In this document: one piece after another, positions 43,111 to 54,491 of the stretch
Numbering within the stretch: position 1 is the first letter of the stretch
Layout: the number at the start of each line of letters is the position of its first letter
NCBI GenBank assembly: GCA_031273215.1
Contig: JAISSF010000003.1
Coordinates: 1 to 64,000, forward strand
Direction: 5' to 3'
Source of the DNA: Mycoplasmataceae bacterium
Lineage (GTDB): Bacteria > Bacillota_I > Bacilli_A > Mycoplasmatales > Mycoplasmoidaceae
Length of the DNA: 64,000 nucleotides
The notes under the pieces: generated by a model
Databases searched by the model: none
The model's input: the letters and a program-made list of their open reading frames with translations, nothing else
What the model was told of the DNA's origin: nothing
Translations under genes and position numbers: made by a program

Positions 43111-44181
43111 TTATTTCTTTATTTCAATTAATTCTTTTTTAGCCATATGTTTATATTCATATCATCAGTCTGTTAATAAAATTATCCCACCAACACTAGT
43201 AAGTGTACCGCCTAGGATAATTGTAATAATATCAAATCAGTGTTGTTTGCTATCGTCTTTAGTTGTATAGTGTAAGTAAACTAACACCCCAGCACTAATT
43301 AGCATATAGAATAATCAAACTAGTGGCAGAAATAAAGCGGGAATTAATTTTGAATTTAATGCATCAAATTGTCTTGTAATTGCAGGAACTGTTGTAGCAA
43401 TAACAATAAGTATTATTGTAATACATGTAGTCAAAATCATATCAATTCAAGTAAGTTTGAATGCTAATTTCTTTTTGTTAAAGAATAAAGATTTATATGT
43501 TTTTTGCGTATCTCTAACATTTTCAAAATTGAATTTATCAACATGCATGTTATCACCTCATTTATTTTTAATTTCTCAAATCAAAGCAGCACTAACTTTA
43601 ATTTGGTAGAATAATAAGAATACAGCCAAGATTAAAGTAGTTCATCCGAATGGTGTGAAGAAGTCGTGGTATTGAAATTCACTAGAACTAATCACTGTTA
43701 AGTGGTAGTAAGAGAATCAATTTTTTCAACCAATATAAGATCCACCGCCAGCTGGGGTAATAATTTCAGTATGGGGTACAGAGCAGAACATTAAAATAGC
43801 AAAAAGTACAACAAATCCGAAAATAGGGTATACATTAAAGTAAGTTAATTGGTGCTTAGCGAGTTTAAACTTTCAAGTGTGTTCAAGCATTAAAGCAGCA
43901 CCCAATAGAGCTAGTCCAATGATAAGGAAAGATAATAATGTTCACCCATATCAAGCCAATCTTCAGTTATTGTGACTATCAAATTCATATAAACCCATAC
44001 GTTTACCTGATAAATCTAAGTTAGGAGTGTGCGTTATAACTGTGGGAGCATATAATCATAGACCAGTTCATGTAATAGTAATGAAACATATGAAGGCAAA
44101 AGCAAAAGCAGCGATTAATAAGATATGAACTATCTTACGTTCAGTTTTAATATTTGTTAGATGAGAAAATTTAATATCCAT
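43111..44181 (-). CDS. Polytopic membrane protein, Trp-rich, unknown
   Basis: A 356-aa frame visible only with TGA as Trp. MDIKFSHLTNIKTERKIVHI is followed by about seven hydrophobic segments (LLIAAFAFAFICFITITWTGLWLY, LLSFLIIGLALLGAALML, VYPIFGFVVLFAILMFCSV, TLILAVFLLFYQIKVSAALIW, MILTTCITIILIVIATTV, ALFLPLVWLFYMLISAGVLVYL, IITIILGGTLTSVGGIILL). It starts 2 nt after the stop of the 1700-aa surface protein, so it shares its mRNA and may help export or anchor it. The TAA directly abuts the prfA stop. I do not recognise the family. Confidence 0.65.
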
Positions 44182-44183
44182 AA

Positions 44184-47100
44184 TTAGAATCCAGACTTAC
44201 TCGACTTAGTCAGTTTTACTTCCTCCTTTCCATCTTCTTTTTCATCTTCTCTATCTTCTCTTAATAATTTTCTAGCACGAGCTTTATTGGCTAAAATTTT
44301 AGCTCCAATTCCTACACCAGCTACACCAGCGATAGCTCCAATAACTATACCAACAATTTCACCAGTGTGATTTGGTTTAGGTTTCTCTAAATCAAGGACA
44401 AATCCAAATGATAAGTTTAATGGTTGACCAGTGCTATTAACATCGAATCAATCGAATGTAATGTTTATAGCGTATAAGCCATAATATTCTTTGCTCAACA
44501 TGCTCTTATCAACTGTAATATATAAATTACCGTAGTTTACACTTGCTGGGTTGGTTTCGAAAGAAATATTAATGTCATCTGGTAATTCGATTATCTTACC
44601 ATTATATGAGACATCGATATCTAAATATAATTGGTTAAGGAATTCTGCTCATTCATTACCTAGTGGAGAAATTTGGTAGAAGTCCGGGTCAGAATCGGCT
44701 GTAAATGTTGGAACGATTTGGTGAGTTGAAGAATCGGCAATTTTAATCTTGTCACCATTATTTAAAATTTTTCCGTTATAGTTGAAGCTAGCTGATAAGT
44801 CAGTTGGTTTGGAAACGAATTGTCTTATTTCACTAGAAGTATACATTCTTGTGTAGTTACCGTCTTCAGCTTTTGCGTCCAATGTTACAATGTAGTCAAA
44901 TTCTCTATTGAAGAAACCAGATGTATAAGAAGAGAAGTCATATCTAATTTCTACTGTCATATGACCCGCTTGTGTTTCGGAAGGTTTAACATAGTTAGTT
45001 TTTTGAATGTCAAATTGTCCATCGTCAAATACACCGACAGAAGTATCTACGGGAATGAAGTTAACTGCTCAGTCTTCTAGGTCTATATCAGTAAAGTCTC
45101 TAACATATGGAATAGTAATTTCAAGAGTGAAGAACGCGTCACTAGCGGAAGGGTTAGAAGGATCAAATGAAGAGTTACCAGGAACCACAACTAATACATT
45201 TCCACCACCATCAATGATTGCATTACCATATTCTCCAAAGGGAGCGGCAGTTTCTTCTGTATATGTTGTAGAGAATTGTGCTTCACCACTTGATAATTCA
45301 ACCTCGAAATTACATCCATCAGCACTTATCCATGTACTCGAAGCACTAGGGTCATAATTATCAGAGTTTGTAGTACAATAAGTCAATCTAGTAGTAGATC
45401 CACCAGTAAAGTAAATTTCTAAACCAACATCAAACTTATATGCCCCAGTCGAAGATGTTTTTTTTCAAGTTACATTACCAGTGTTTTGATCAATCGTGAA
45501 AATATTTTGGGTAGGTAATTTTTCTCATTCAACAGTGGTTTCGTTTAATTTTCAGAAATTATACACTTTATATACTGGATTGATATTGTTTGGTAAGTAA
45601 GAGAATTGAGGATTAGCTCAATCATCGTTATACGAAAATACATCACCAGTAAATGAACCACTAGTACTAGCATCACAGAAATATTTTGCATGTGGTTGAC
45701 TTGTAAAATGAAGCGGTTGACCAGTTGTAAATAAATTTAAACTATAACCGCTAGTAGTTGTGTAAGATGAAGAGATACCATCATTAATTGTATCATGTGC
45801 TGCTGCTGAATCTACGATTGTAATAGTTAATTTAAATTCAAATGAGAAATTAGATCCGATAGATTGATAAGCATTATTAGCAATAGCTACAGTAGCGCTC
45901 TTTCCGTCATTAGAAGGAGTTAATGTTAAGAAATTAGCAGGCACACCACCAGCACCAACAACGCTTCAGTTATATACAGCTGCTTCAGAATCAACAACAG
46001 GGAACATAGAAGAGATTGTACCTAATGCAGTTCCTGGTAAAGTTTCTGTTCCATCTTGGAATATAGAAGCAGGGTTAGTGAAGGCATTAGTATTAATCGA
46101 AGCATCAATCTTAAATATTTTCATTGCAAAGCTTACCGTGAATTGCGAAGGTGGTTCAACCTTTCTTTCAAGGGTAATACTTACATTGTAAGTACCCTCA
46201 GGAACATTGCTTCAGTCATCAGAAATTAATACTAATCTCATAGTATCAGATACACCGGTAACTTGTGTAAAACTCATATGTTGTTTTAAAGCACCTGTTG
46301 TATCTCCAATAATTGACAATGTTCAATCGCTTGGATTTATATCAGACACACCGTCACCTTCTAAAGTTAATGTTCCAAATGGATTTGTAGTAGAGTGGTT
46401 TCCAATAGCAATAGGAACAACGCTTACATCATTTTGTCCATTAACAGAGAATGCACCAGCAGTTGCAGGATCAACAGTCGGTGTAATTTTTACATCACCA
46501 TATTTCTCTCATGAGAAAGCGTAATTAGTCGTAACTGTAATTTGAGCGTCTTTTGAAACAAAGTCAGCTGTTCAAGAAAGTGTACCAGCGTAATTAGCGT
46601 TTTGTGGAATACCACTACGAGAAACAGTAGTGGTATTTCCAATCATTGTAACATCACCGTTTCAATTTTCTAGGTCGCCAGATATTGTATCCGCAAAGCT
46701 ATCTGCATTGATTGAAGAAGTAAAAGTTTCACTAGGATAACCTTGTCCAGAACCAACAGGTTTAAATCCATTACCATATACGAATGTTGCAATTGGAGTA
46801 TCATATTCATGCGATGCATCTCATGATGCAGATCCATCAAAGTATTGATTATATGTTTGATTTGGAATTGTAATTCCAGTAATTCCTCATAAGTCAAATT
46901 CAAGTTGATCACTTGTTTGTAAAGTTACTCCAGTTTCTTTGAAAAATACTTCGTATTGAACCTTATAAATACCTAGTAGAGAATCATTTGCAGGTTGGGT
47001 AAATTTAGGTGTAATTGTTAAAGCATTAGTAGTTCCTCCGACAGCCGCTAAGGTAAAGCTAAGCATATCATCTCACCCAGCAGGAGGAGAAGTGGTCGGG

Positions 47101-49286
47101 TCAGATGGAGTCTTTTGATAGCTGTTTAAGTTTCATCTAACATCAACTTTGTCAAGAATACTTAAACCAACAGGCATACTTCCTTGTAAAGCAACAGTAG
47201 TAACCAAATTAATTGAAGGAGCAGGAAGTGGTGTACCGCCAGCTAAAATATTCTGAGCAATTGGGTTGTGATTTCCTTGTTGTCCATCACTGTATGTGAT
47301 TGTACCCGGCTCGATGTTTCAGAAACCAACTGAATCTAGGGCACTTGTTGTTTGTACGCTAGCGCTTGCACTTTTAACAGTAATAGTTACATCAGTAGTT
47401 GTGTTTGTTCCAAGACTATTAACAACAGTGAATTTAGGCGCAAATTTCCAAACATAGTGTTTTAATTCAGAATCATATTCATATTTAGCAACATCCGTAC
47501 CGGTTGCATTTAATTCATCAAATTTAGTAGTAGAATCGCCATAGTTTAAGTTAGAACCAAAACTTGTGTTAATCGACACGTTGCTATTAATGTCGCTACC
47601 AGCAAAGTAAGCGTTATGAGGACTTGTGCTTATAGTTCAATATGTATTTCTGTTGCTTCAACCATTTGTGCTGCTAGTAGGATCAAATAATGTATTAAAG
47701 TATTGTGGATTAGTCGTAACCCCTCCAAACGGGAAAGATTTAGTTAGGTTAGGTGTTATAAAATCATAAGATTTAGGAGCAATATATACAGCATGTCGTG
47801 TACCAATATTATTAATTAACTTTTTACCTATCGTAGATTGCTGTGGGTCTCATGTGCCATGTTGGTATGCACTAGTATCCGTGATATCAAATGGAATGTG
47901 GAATGTAATATTGTGGTTTACATTTAGTGTGCTCAAAGAATTAAACAATCCATTAAGCAAACTATCGCTAGGGTTTAATTCGGGGAAGTAGATATCAGTT
48001 AAATAGTTATCAGCAACAGCACTTAAATCACCAAAAATATTATTTGCACATTGAGTTACACCTGTATCACCGTTAGTAGAGTCCGGTTCAGGGAAAACAA
48101 AAGTCGACAAACTTGACCCGGTTCCCATGTTATCAAAAGCCAATTCTCCGATCGTTTGGACAGAGTTAGGCAAATAGAAAGCATCCGAAGAACTACCATT
48201 TAGTGAAGTTAAGTTAACAGCATCTTTAAAAGCTTTGGCTGGAATATTTTTTAAATATGATTTCAAAACATATTCACCCATGTGGCCTTGGTGCAAATCA
48301 ATAGAGTGTAAGTTTTTTGCATTTTCAAAAATACCAGGATTTCTGCCACGATAAACATCACCAACAAAATCTCCGCCTTCATCTGCGTATATTGGTCTAG
48401 GAACACCAACAGGATCATCGCTATAATCATTTATTTGTTGGATAGATGGGTGAGTTAATTCGTCAAGATATGTAATTTGGTTATCAGCTCCAAAATCGAT
48501 TGTAGAAATAGCTGTATTATCGCTAAAAGCACCGGCATGAATAACTTTTAATGAAATTTTACTTGAATCACCTGCTTCACCAAATGTTAAATTGGTCAAG
48601 TTCTTTCACATTGTTTCACCATTTTCTGCCTTAAAAGCACCTGGAGTTGGTTCATAGTATCCATGTAAGTTATTTCCAGAATAAAGTCTAGCATTACCAC
48701 TAAAACAATAGAAACCAACTTGATTTAAAGGAGAAGTAGCGCTAGTATTTCCATGGTAGAGATCACGAATTGTAATACTCGAGATATCTTCAAGTGTGTT
48801 TTCATTATTAGTTGCGTTGTAGTAACCAGGAACATTTAAAGGAATTGCTTGACCACTATCATTATTAAAATCAAGCATAGTAATGCTTGGAATATATGTC
48901 CCATCAGGTAATTTATAAACATCTTGATCAGCACCTTGATTGCTGTTAGCATTATTAAAAATTAAAGTATCAGCACCTTTAGAGATAGTTGTGTTACCAT
49001 AAGCACCACCAGCAATTGGAGACAATCTCGCACTATAAGTGGAAGTTGAACTCTGATAAATGCCACCAGCAGAAATAGTTGCACTAGTCATTAAGTAATT
49101 TGTTCCATTACTAGCTGATATAGAAGATTTTTTTTGTTTAGAGTCGGATAGGCTATCTTCGCTATCAGCTACAAACTCTCCATTTGTTCCTAAGGCAACA
49201 CAAGAAATTAAAGAAGTAGATAAAATTGCAGTAGGAATGATGTAAGATAGTTTATTAAGCGTTAGCTTTTTCTTCATATGTTGCAT
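44184..49286 (-). CDS. Giant surface lipoprotein with C-terminal TM anchor
   Basis: One 1700-codon frame under code 4. The lipoprotein signal is MKKKLTLNKLSYIIPTAILS then TSLISC (Cys about 28 from the first ATG). About residues 60-500 are BspA/LRR-like (SKISLKVIHAGAFSDNTAIS, AFKDAVNLTSLNGS, GELAFDNMG). Then come some ten Ig/cadherin-like beta domains rich in Thr, Ser and Asn. Near the end is a TM segment (GEIVGIVIGAIAGVAGVGIG) and a charged cytoplasmic tail (NKARARKLLREDREDEKEDG). Two anchors at opposite ends are unusual. The start at 49286 is 8 nt after TATAAT; an ATG at 49277 is also possible. I infer an adhesin or host-contact protein. Confidence 0.75.
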
Positions 49287-49308
49287 ATAACAATATTATA
49301 ATATACAT

Positions 49309-50274
49309 ATGGATAATAAAACAAAGACAATAATTGTTGATCAGACAAGTGTTGCTACTAATAGCAAGAAAATCGAAGTTTCTGCAGCTGAAACACAGAA
49401 GATTTTCATCAAAACTAACCACGAGGAACAACAACAAGTTCCTTCTAAGAAAAACGTCAATCCATATGCTTCTTATTTTCCTACTTTCTATGTTAAGGAA
49501 TTAAAACACTCTAAATGAGTGTTAGCCGGTTGAATTATTACGGCTATCATTTTATTAGCTGGCATGGCTACTGCTGGATTTCTTACTATTGAAGATAGTA
49601 AACCAGATACGTATTGATTAATCGTTATTTATGTACTTCCTCTTTTAATTTTCTTTCCAATGTTTTTTATTAATGTTAACCGTTATGTAGCTTTAAAGAA
49701 TGAAGCTAAGACAATTAACTTTAAAGATCAAAAAACACTTTCTTCTAATACCGTTTCTTTATATAAGAGATTGAAAGTTGCTTATTTAAACGCTAACTGA
49801 TTCTGCTCTTTAGGATATATTCTTTGCATAACTGCTTTCTTAGGTTTAATTATTGGTGCTTGAGCTGTTGGTACTTACAAAACAGCTGCTGGTGGTGCTT
49901 CTCAGTTCCACTGATGAGACGTAGTTAACTTTAAAGATTTCTTACAAAACCCATTATCTTTAATCTTAAAACCAGTTCCTGGTGAAGAAGACTGATTCAT
50001 CGCATTTGTGGTTATTCTTGCTTGTTTATTCGCTTGTATATTCATCCATATCTACACAATTACTACTAGCTACATGAGAGTTGCTCGTATTGAAAACTTC
50101 TACAACTCATTCATCGTTACCAACGAAGAAATTGAAGCTTATAAAAAGAAAACTAACAGAAGAGATGCAATCATTTTCTGTATCTGCTTATTAATAATTG
50201 GTTTAATTATTTGAGGAGCAATTAAAGCTGCTAAAAAGAAACGTGCTGCTTTAACTCCCGTTCCTGGAGTATAG
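49309..50274 (+). CDS. Four-TM membrane protein, unknown
   Basis: A 321-aa protein. A roughly 65-residue hydrophilic N-terminus (NHEEQQQVPSKKNVNPYASY) precedes TM segments WVLAGWIITAIILLAGMATA, WLIVIYVLPLLIFFPMFFI, SLGYILCITAFLGLIIGAW, FVVILACLFACIFIHIYTI and AIIFCICLLIIGLIIWGAI, with a basic tail. Many Trp are TGA-coded. It resembles in outline the mollicute MSC_0882-type membrane proteins, which is tentative. It is divergent from the giant lipoprotein and followed after one base by the S1-domain gene, so it is probably the first gene of an operon running to the LRR lipoprotein. Confidence 0.6.
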
Positions 50275-50275
50275 T

Positions 50276-50587
50276 ATGCTTAAAGCTAATGAAACATACA
50301 CTGGTGTGGTTATCAAGATTGAGAAAACTTATGCATTAATCAAAGTACAATCAATTACTGGTATTGTGCACATCTCTGAGATCTCTGATTACCATGTGAA
50401 AGATATCGGGAATATCATTAGTGTTGGTTCGACATATAACTTTAAATTCTTACAACAAAAAGGAGATAAATATGTATTTTCTTACAAACAACTATATCCT
50501 AAATTGCTTAAAGTAAGAGATAAAATTATTGCTACTCCAGGTGGATTCAAGAATGTATATGATAAAATGATGAAAGAATTGAAGTAA
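50276..50587 (+). CDS. S1-domain RNA-binding protein
   Basis: A 103-aa protein. The first 70 residues form one S1 (OB-fold) domain: GVVIKIEKTYALIKVQSITGIVHISEISDYHVKDI. The rest is a basic tail. This is like YugI/general stress protein 13-type small S1 proteins of Firmicutes, which associate with RNA or ribosomes. The start is 1 nt after the upstream stop (TAGTATG). Confidence 0.75.
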   Translation: MLKANETYTGVVIKIEKTYALIKVQSITGIVHISEISDYHVKDIGNIISVGSTYNFKFLQQKGDKYVFSYKQLYPKLLKVRDKIIATPGGFKNVYDKMMKELK

Positions 50588-50614
50588 TTAATTACTTATC
50601 ATATAATTTTAACA

Positions 50615-51838
50615 ATGAATACATATATCTTATTATTTGGAATAACTGGAGATTTATCTAAACGTATGTTACTTCCAAGTTTAGAAAAATTATTAAGTAA
50701 TAATATGATAAATAATATCTATGTTTATGGAGTTAGTAGAAGAGATTTGGATGTAAATGAAATTCTTACAACTTCATTAAATAAACCGATTGAAAACATA
50801 TCTTTAAGTGATAAAGTTTCAGGAATTAAATTAAGTGATAATTTACAAGATTACATCGATTTTAAAAATAAATTAAACTTAAGCAATGAAGATCAACTAT
50901 TAATTTATTTGTCTGTTCCTCCAACTTCCGCTTTACAATATGTAGAATTTTTAGGTAATGCTGGATTGAATGGTAATAATGTAAAATTAATGTTAGAAAA
51001 ACCATTCGGTACGGATTATGCTTCAGCCAACAATTTCCTATCTATTATTGCTAAATTTTATAGAGAAGAACAAGTATATAAAATTGATCACTATTTAGCA
51101 AAAAGAAATGCACAAGCTTTGTTAGAGTTTAGAAAGAATAATGAAAATAATTTAAGAAATTATTGGAATGATCAATATATTGAAAAGATAGAAGTTATTG
51201 CTGCTGAAGCGTTAGATATTCAAGGCCGAGGAGTGTTTTATGAACAAACAGGAGCATTGTGTGATTTCATCCAAGGACACTTATTTGAATTGCTATTATT
51301 AACCATTATTGATATTGACAAAAAGGATTTATTTGAAGCTAGAAGTATTTGTGCTCAATCATTAGAAATCAATAATATTAACAACTGTGTTAGAGGACAA
51401 TATTTAGGATATAAAGAAGAGGTTAATAATACAATGAGTTATGTAGAAACTTATGCTAAAGTAATTTTAAGCTCAAATATGAACGAGTGAAAGAATACTG
51501 AATTCGTATTATTAACCGGGAAGGCATTAGATCACAAAGAAAGCTCAATCAATATTTATTTTAAAGATGGACAAAAATTTAATATTTTAATTTCTCCGGT
51601 TGGAAGTTTACCCAATAAATTTAATGGAGAAGAATTGGTTAATATAGATAATAACAAGTACTTAGATGGTTATGAAGCTGTGTTCTACAATGCTATTAGA
51701 GGCAATAGAACCATCTTTTCTACTACTGATGAAATATTAGCTTCATGAAAAATGTTTATGCCCCTATTGGACTTATGACACAAAAATGGGAAAGGTTTAA
51801 TCGTTTATCCTAAGGGAAGCACTTTAAAATATAATTAA
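50615..51838 (+). CDS. zwf: Glucose-6-phosphate 1-dehydrogenase
   Basis: The 407-aa enzyme oxidises glucose 6-phosphate to 6-phosphogluconolactone and makes NADPH, the entry of the oxidative pentose phosphate route. Motifs: the NAD(P) fingerprint FGITGDLSKRMLLPSL, substrate motif KIDHYLAKRNAQALLEFR and catalytic His in GRGVFYEQTGALCDFIQGHL. It is about 80 residues shorter than most homologues, mainly at the C-terminus. The enzyme is uncommon in mollicutes, and no lactonase or 6-phosphogluconate dehydrogenase is nearby. TATAAT is 7 nt before ATG. Confidence 0.88.
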
Positions 51839-51841
51839 GTT

Positions 51842-53026
51842 ATGAGTAAAAAGGCAATATTACTAACTTTATTACCAATTTCAGTTGCTTCCACTGGCGC
51901 TTCAACAATTTATTTAACTAGTTGCGATAAAAAAGATGGATTTAACATTGCTGCTACTGATGCAGTCGTATCAGGCGATGGTTTAACTATGAGTATTACT
52001 GGAGTTTGTTCTTCTTCTAATAACGTGGTATTATATGGTAAAGATAAAGATAAATTTAGTAATTTACACGTTAGTGATGGTGCATTTGGTGTAACCATGA
52101 GTAGTTCTGTAGGGGTTGGAGAATTTGATTTGCAAATTAAGGATAACTCAAAAAAAGCTGTTTCTAAGAAGGCAAGAATTTTAATTGGCAAGAGAGATGG
52201 AACCAATTGAGATGGATATCTTGGAGGCACATTAGACACATATATTGTTCATCAAAGTCACGAGGCAGAAATTAGAGCTCATTCTGGTTTTGGAAATCTA
52301 TATAGTGCACGCGACCTAATTATCCCGTGAGCTGTATACGATGATGATGGTGGCACATTCGCAACTGTGTCATCTATTGGAGAAAGTGCATTTGCGAATA
52401 ATGGAAGTGGTCTTTCTGGAACTGTTACTTTGCCAAATACGATAACCAACATCGGTAGTGAAGCCTTCTATAGAAGTGAAATAAGCAGTACTATCAAAAT
52501 ACCAAATAAATTAATAAAAATTAGTGATGCAGCTTTTTACGGTTGCCTTAATTTATCTGGCATAGATATTAGTTCAGCAACAAGTTTAACTACAATTGGT
52601 ACGGATGCGTTCGGTTATTCTGGCTTAACTGGAAGATTAGATTTCACTAGTAGCATCAAAGATATTGGCGAAACAGCATTCACACATTGTGAAGGAATAA
52701 CTACATTAAACTTATCCCATGCAATTAACTTAGAGAATATCGGTCCAGGTGCTTTTTGACATTGTACAGGTTTAACAGGAACACTTACTATCCCTCAAAG
52801 GAATGCAAATATTGGTCTCGAAGCATTCACAGAATGCGAAAATATTGATGAATTAGATTTATCTAACTTTACTTCAACTCCAAGTGGATGAGGTGCTGAC
52901 GTTTTAACTGGTTGAAAACAAAATGGACATTACAAAATTAATATAGCTAAATGACCAGAAGTGTTAGCACTTCAATTCCTTCAAAGTAAGGGTTTGCCAG
53001 TAACTTGAACAATTGCTACGGATTAA
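51842..53026 (+). CDS. BspA-like LRR lipoprotein
   Basis: A 394-aa protein. The signal peptide is MSKKAILLTLLPISVASTGA then STIYLTSC, with the lipobox Cys at about 28. An N-terminal beta region follows, then five or more LRR_5 repeats (SGTVTLPNTITNIGSEAFYR, KLIKISDAAFYGC, SIKDIGETAFTHC, LTGTLTIPQRNANIG). There is no long homopolymer, unlike most surface genes here, so it is probably always in frame. It starts 3 nt after the zwf stop, an odd pairing of a surface protein with a metabolic gene. Its end overlaps nrdG by 11 nt (convergent). Confidence 0.8.
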
Positions 53027-53555
53027 ACTTAGTAATTACAACTAATTCCTTATTTTTTAAAGAAGCTACAACATCAATAATTCTTTGGTTAGAACTACCT
53101 CTATATTTATATTCTTCCGTGTGCAGTTTATAATCGTACCTTCCGTCTACTAAAACATCGATGTTTTCTAAGTATTCTTTTATTACCTTTTCTTTTTTAG
53201 CTTTGTTCATTAATTCTTCTCAAGTATAACCCGTTCAAGATCATATATTTAAACCCATTCCATGAGCCGCTTTAGCAATAGGAATAAATTTATCTGCTTG
53301 TTCAACCGGATCTCCACCACTAAAAGTAATTCCATCTAAATATCCTCTTTCTTCCTTTAATGTTTTAATTAATGTTTTAATAGAAATTATTTTTCCACCA
53401 CCAAATTGTCATGTTTCGGGATTAAAACAATTCTTACAATGGTGATTACACCCTTGAGAGAAATATACTTTTCTTAATCCAGGACCATTAACAAGACTTT
53501 GCTCGCTAATTCCGGCCAACATGATTTGATCGTCTTTAACCCCAATATATTTCAT
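53016..53555 (-). CDS. nrdG: Anaerobic RNR-activating radical SAM protein (NrdG-like)
   Basis: A 179-aa radical SAM activase. SLVNGPGLRKVYFSQGCNHHCKNC has the 4Fe-4S motif CxxxCxxC followed by FNPETWQF, and ITFSGGDPVEQ is the GGE-like motif. LVDGRYD and YRGSSNQRIIDV are typical of NrdG, which installs the glycyl radical in anaerobic ribonucleotide reductase NrdD. NrdD is not in the window. It starts 3 nt after the rpsD stop, so both share an mRNA. It could also act on the PFL encoded next to rpsD, but PflA is better placed for that. Confidence 0.8.
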
Positions 53556-53558
53556 GGA

Positions 53559-54170
53559 TTATAATAATCTGTTGTAATACTCAATAACGTAAGCTTCTTT
53601 AATGTTTTGATTTAACTCACTTCTTTCAGGTAATCTAGAGAAAGTACCTGATTTGTTAGCAAAATCAACTGTAACGAATCCGATAGGTTTAATTGTCGCA
53701 TCATGTGTATTAACTACAGTTAAGTTTTTAGATACATCTTTAATAGCAATAACATCACCAACTTCACAAATGTATGAAGGAATAGATAATTTTTTACCAT
53801 TTAATCTTACGTGACCATGAGTAACTAATTGTCTTGCAGCTCTTCTCGTAGGAGCAAAACCCATACGGTAAACTAAGTTATCAATTCTACTCTCTAGAAT
53901 GTTTAATAAGTTTTGACTGTTAGAACCAGACATCTTCATGGCAATTTTAACGAAACGCATTAATTGTCTATCGTTCATATCAAACATTCTAGCAATTTTT
54001 TGTTTCTCAGTTAATTGTAATTTATATTGAGAGTTTCTGCTTCTTCTGTTTCCATGTTGTCCAGGAGCATAAGTTCTCTTCTTTCCTTTAGAGAATTCTT
54101 TGTCATTCTCTAAAATAGAAAAGCCAAGTCTTCTACTTTTTTTATTAATACTACCGGTATATCTACTCAT
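53559..54170 (-). CDS. rpsD: 30S ribosomal protein S4
   Basis: A 203-aa full-length protein that binds 16S rRNA early in 30S assembly. [20 protein letters not shown], the S4 domain [33 protein letters not shown], and the C-terminal [22 protein letters not shown]. The N-terminal zinc Cys are absent. S4 often represses its own translation through a leader, and here a TATAAT about 140 nt upstream allows one. Confidence 0.95.
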   Translation of the reverse strand: [203 protein letters not shown]

Positions 54171-54491
54171 GTGCTAAATTTTATACGATTATTATTTTCA
54201 AATTGTTTCCCTTCATTTAATGTGAATGTTTTCAGTTTTTACAGAAACTTACTTACAAATCCTTTCGGACATCAATGTTGTTGTGAAACTATTGAATACT
54301 GTAATGTATATTTATATTATATAAAATAATTAAATAGAGTATATATCGCTTTAAATCTTAGTACCTTTCGCATATAAACGCTATATGATAGATTTTACTA
54401 TATGTGCTTTTTATGCTCTGCGATAAATTTTGATTATAGACAAATCGCATGTCTATAATGTACCTTAATATAATAATATTACCTACAAAAC
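54171..54491. promoter_or_regulatory. Divergent rpsD / pflB regulatory region
   Basis: No gene is seen in these 320 bp. On the minus side TATAAT near 54316-54321 would give an rpsD leader of roughly 140 nt, a possible S4-binding leader, though TATAAA 9 nt before the ATG could give a near-leaderless mRNA instead. On the plus side the inverted repeat ATAGACA-N7-TGTCTAT (54436-54456) overlaps a TATAAT (54454-54459), a likely operator for the pflB promoter; a second TATAAT is at 54469-54474. I found no tRNA, 4.5S, RNase P or tmRNA signature. Confidence 0.45.

Noticed and set aside
150-53026. Frequent in-frame TGA codons as real stops (many split genes)
   Set aside because: TGA falls at conserved Trp positions in ffh, topA, yidC, prfA, rnhB and pflB, so it is a sense codon.
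54171-54491. A stable ncRNA (4.5S, RNase P, tmRNA) in the largest clean gap
   Set aside because: None of the conserved core sequences of these RNAs could be found on either strand.
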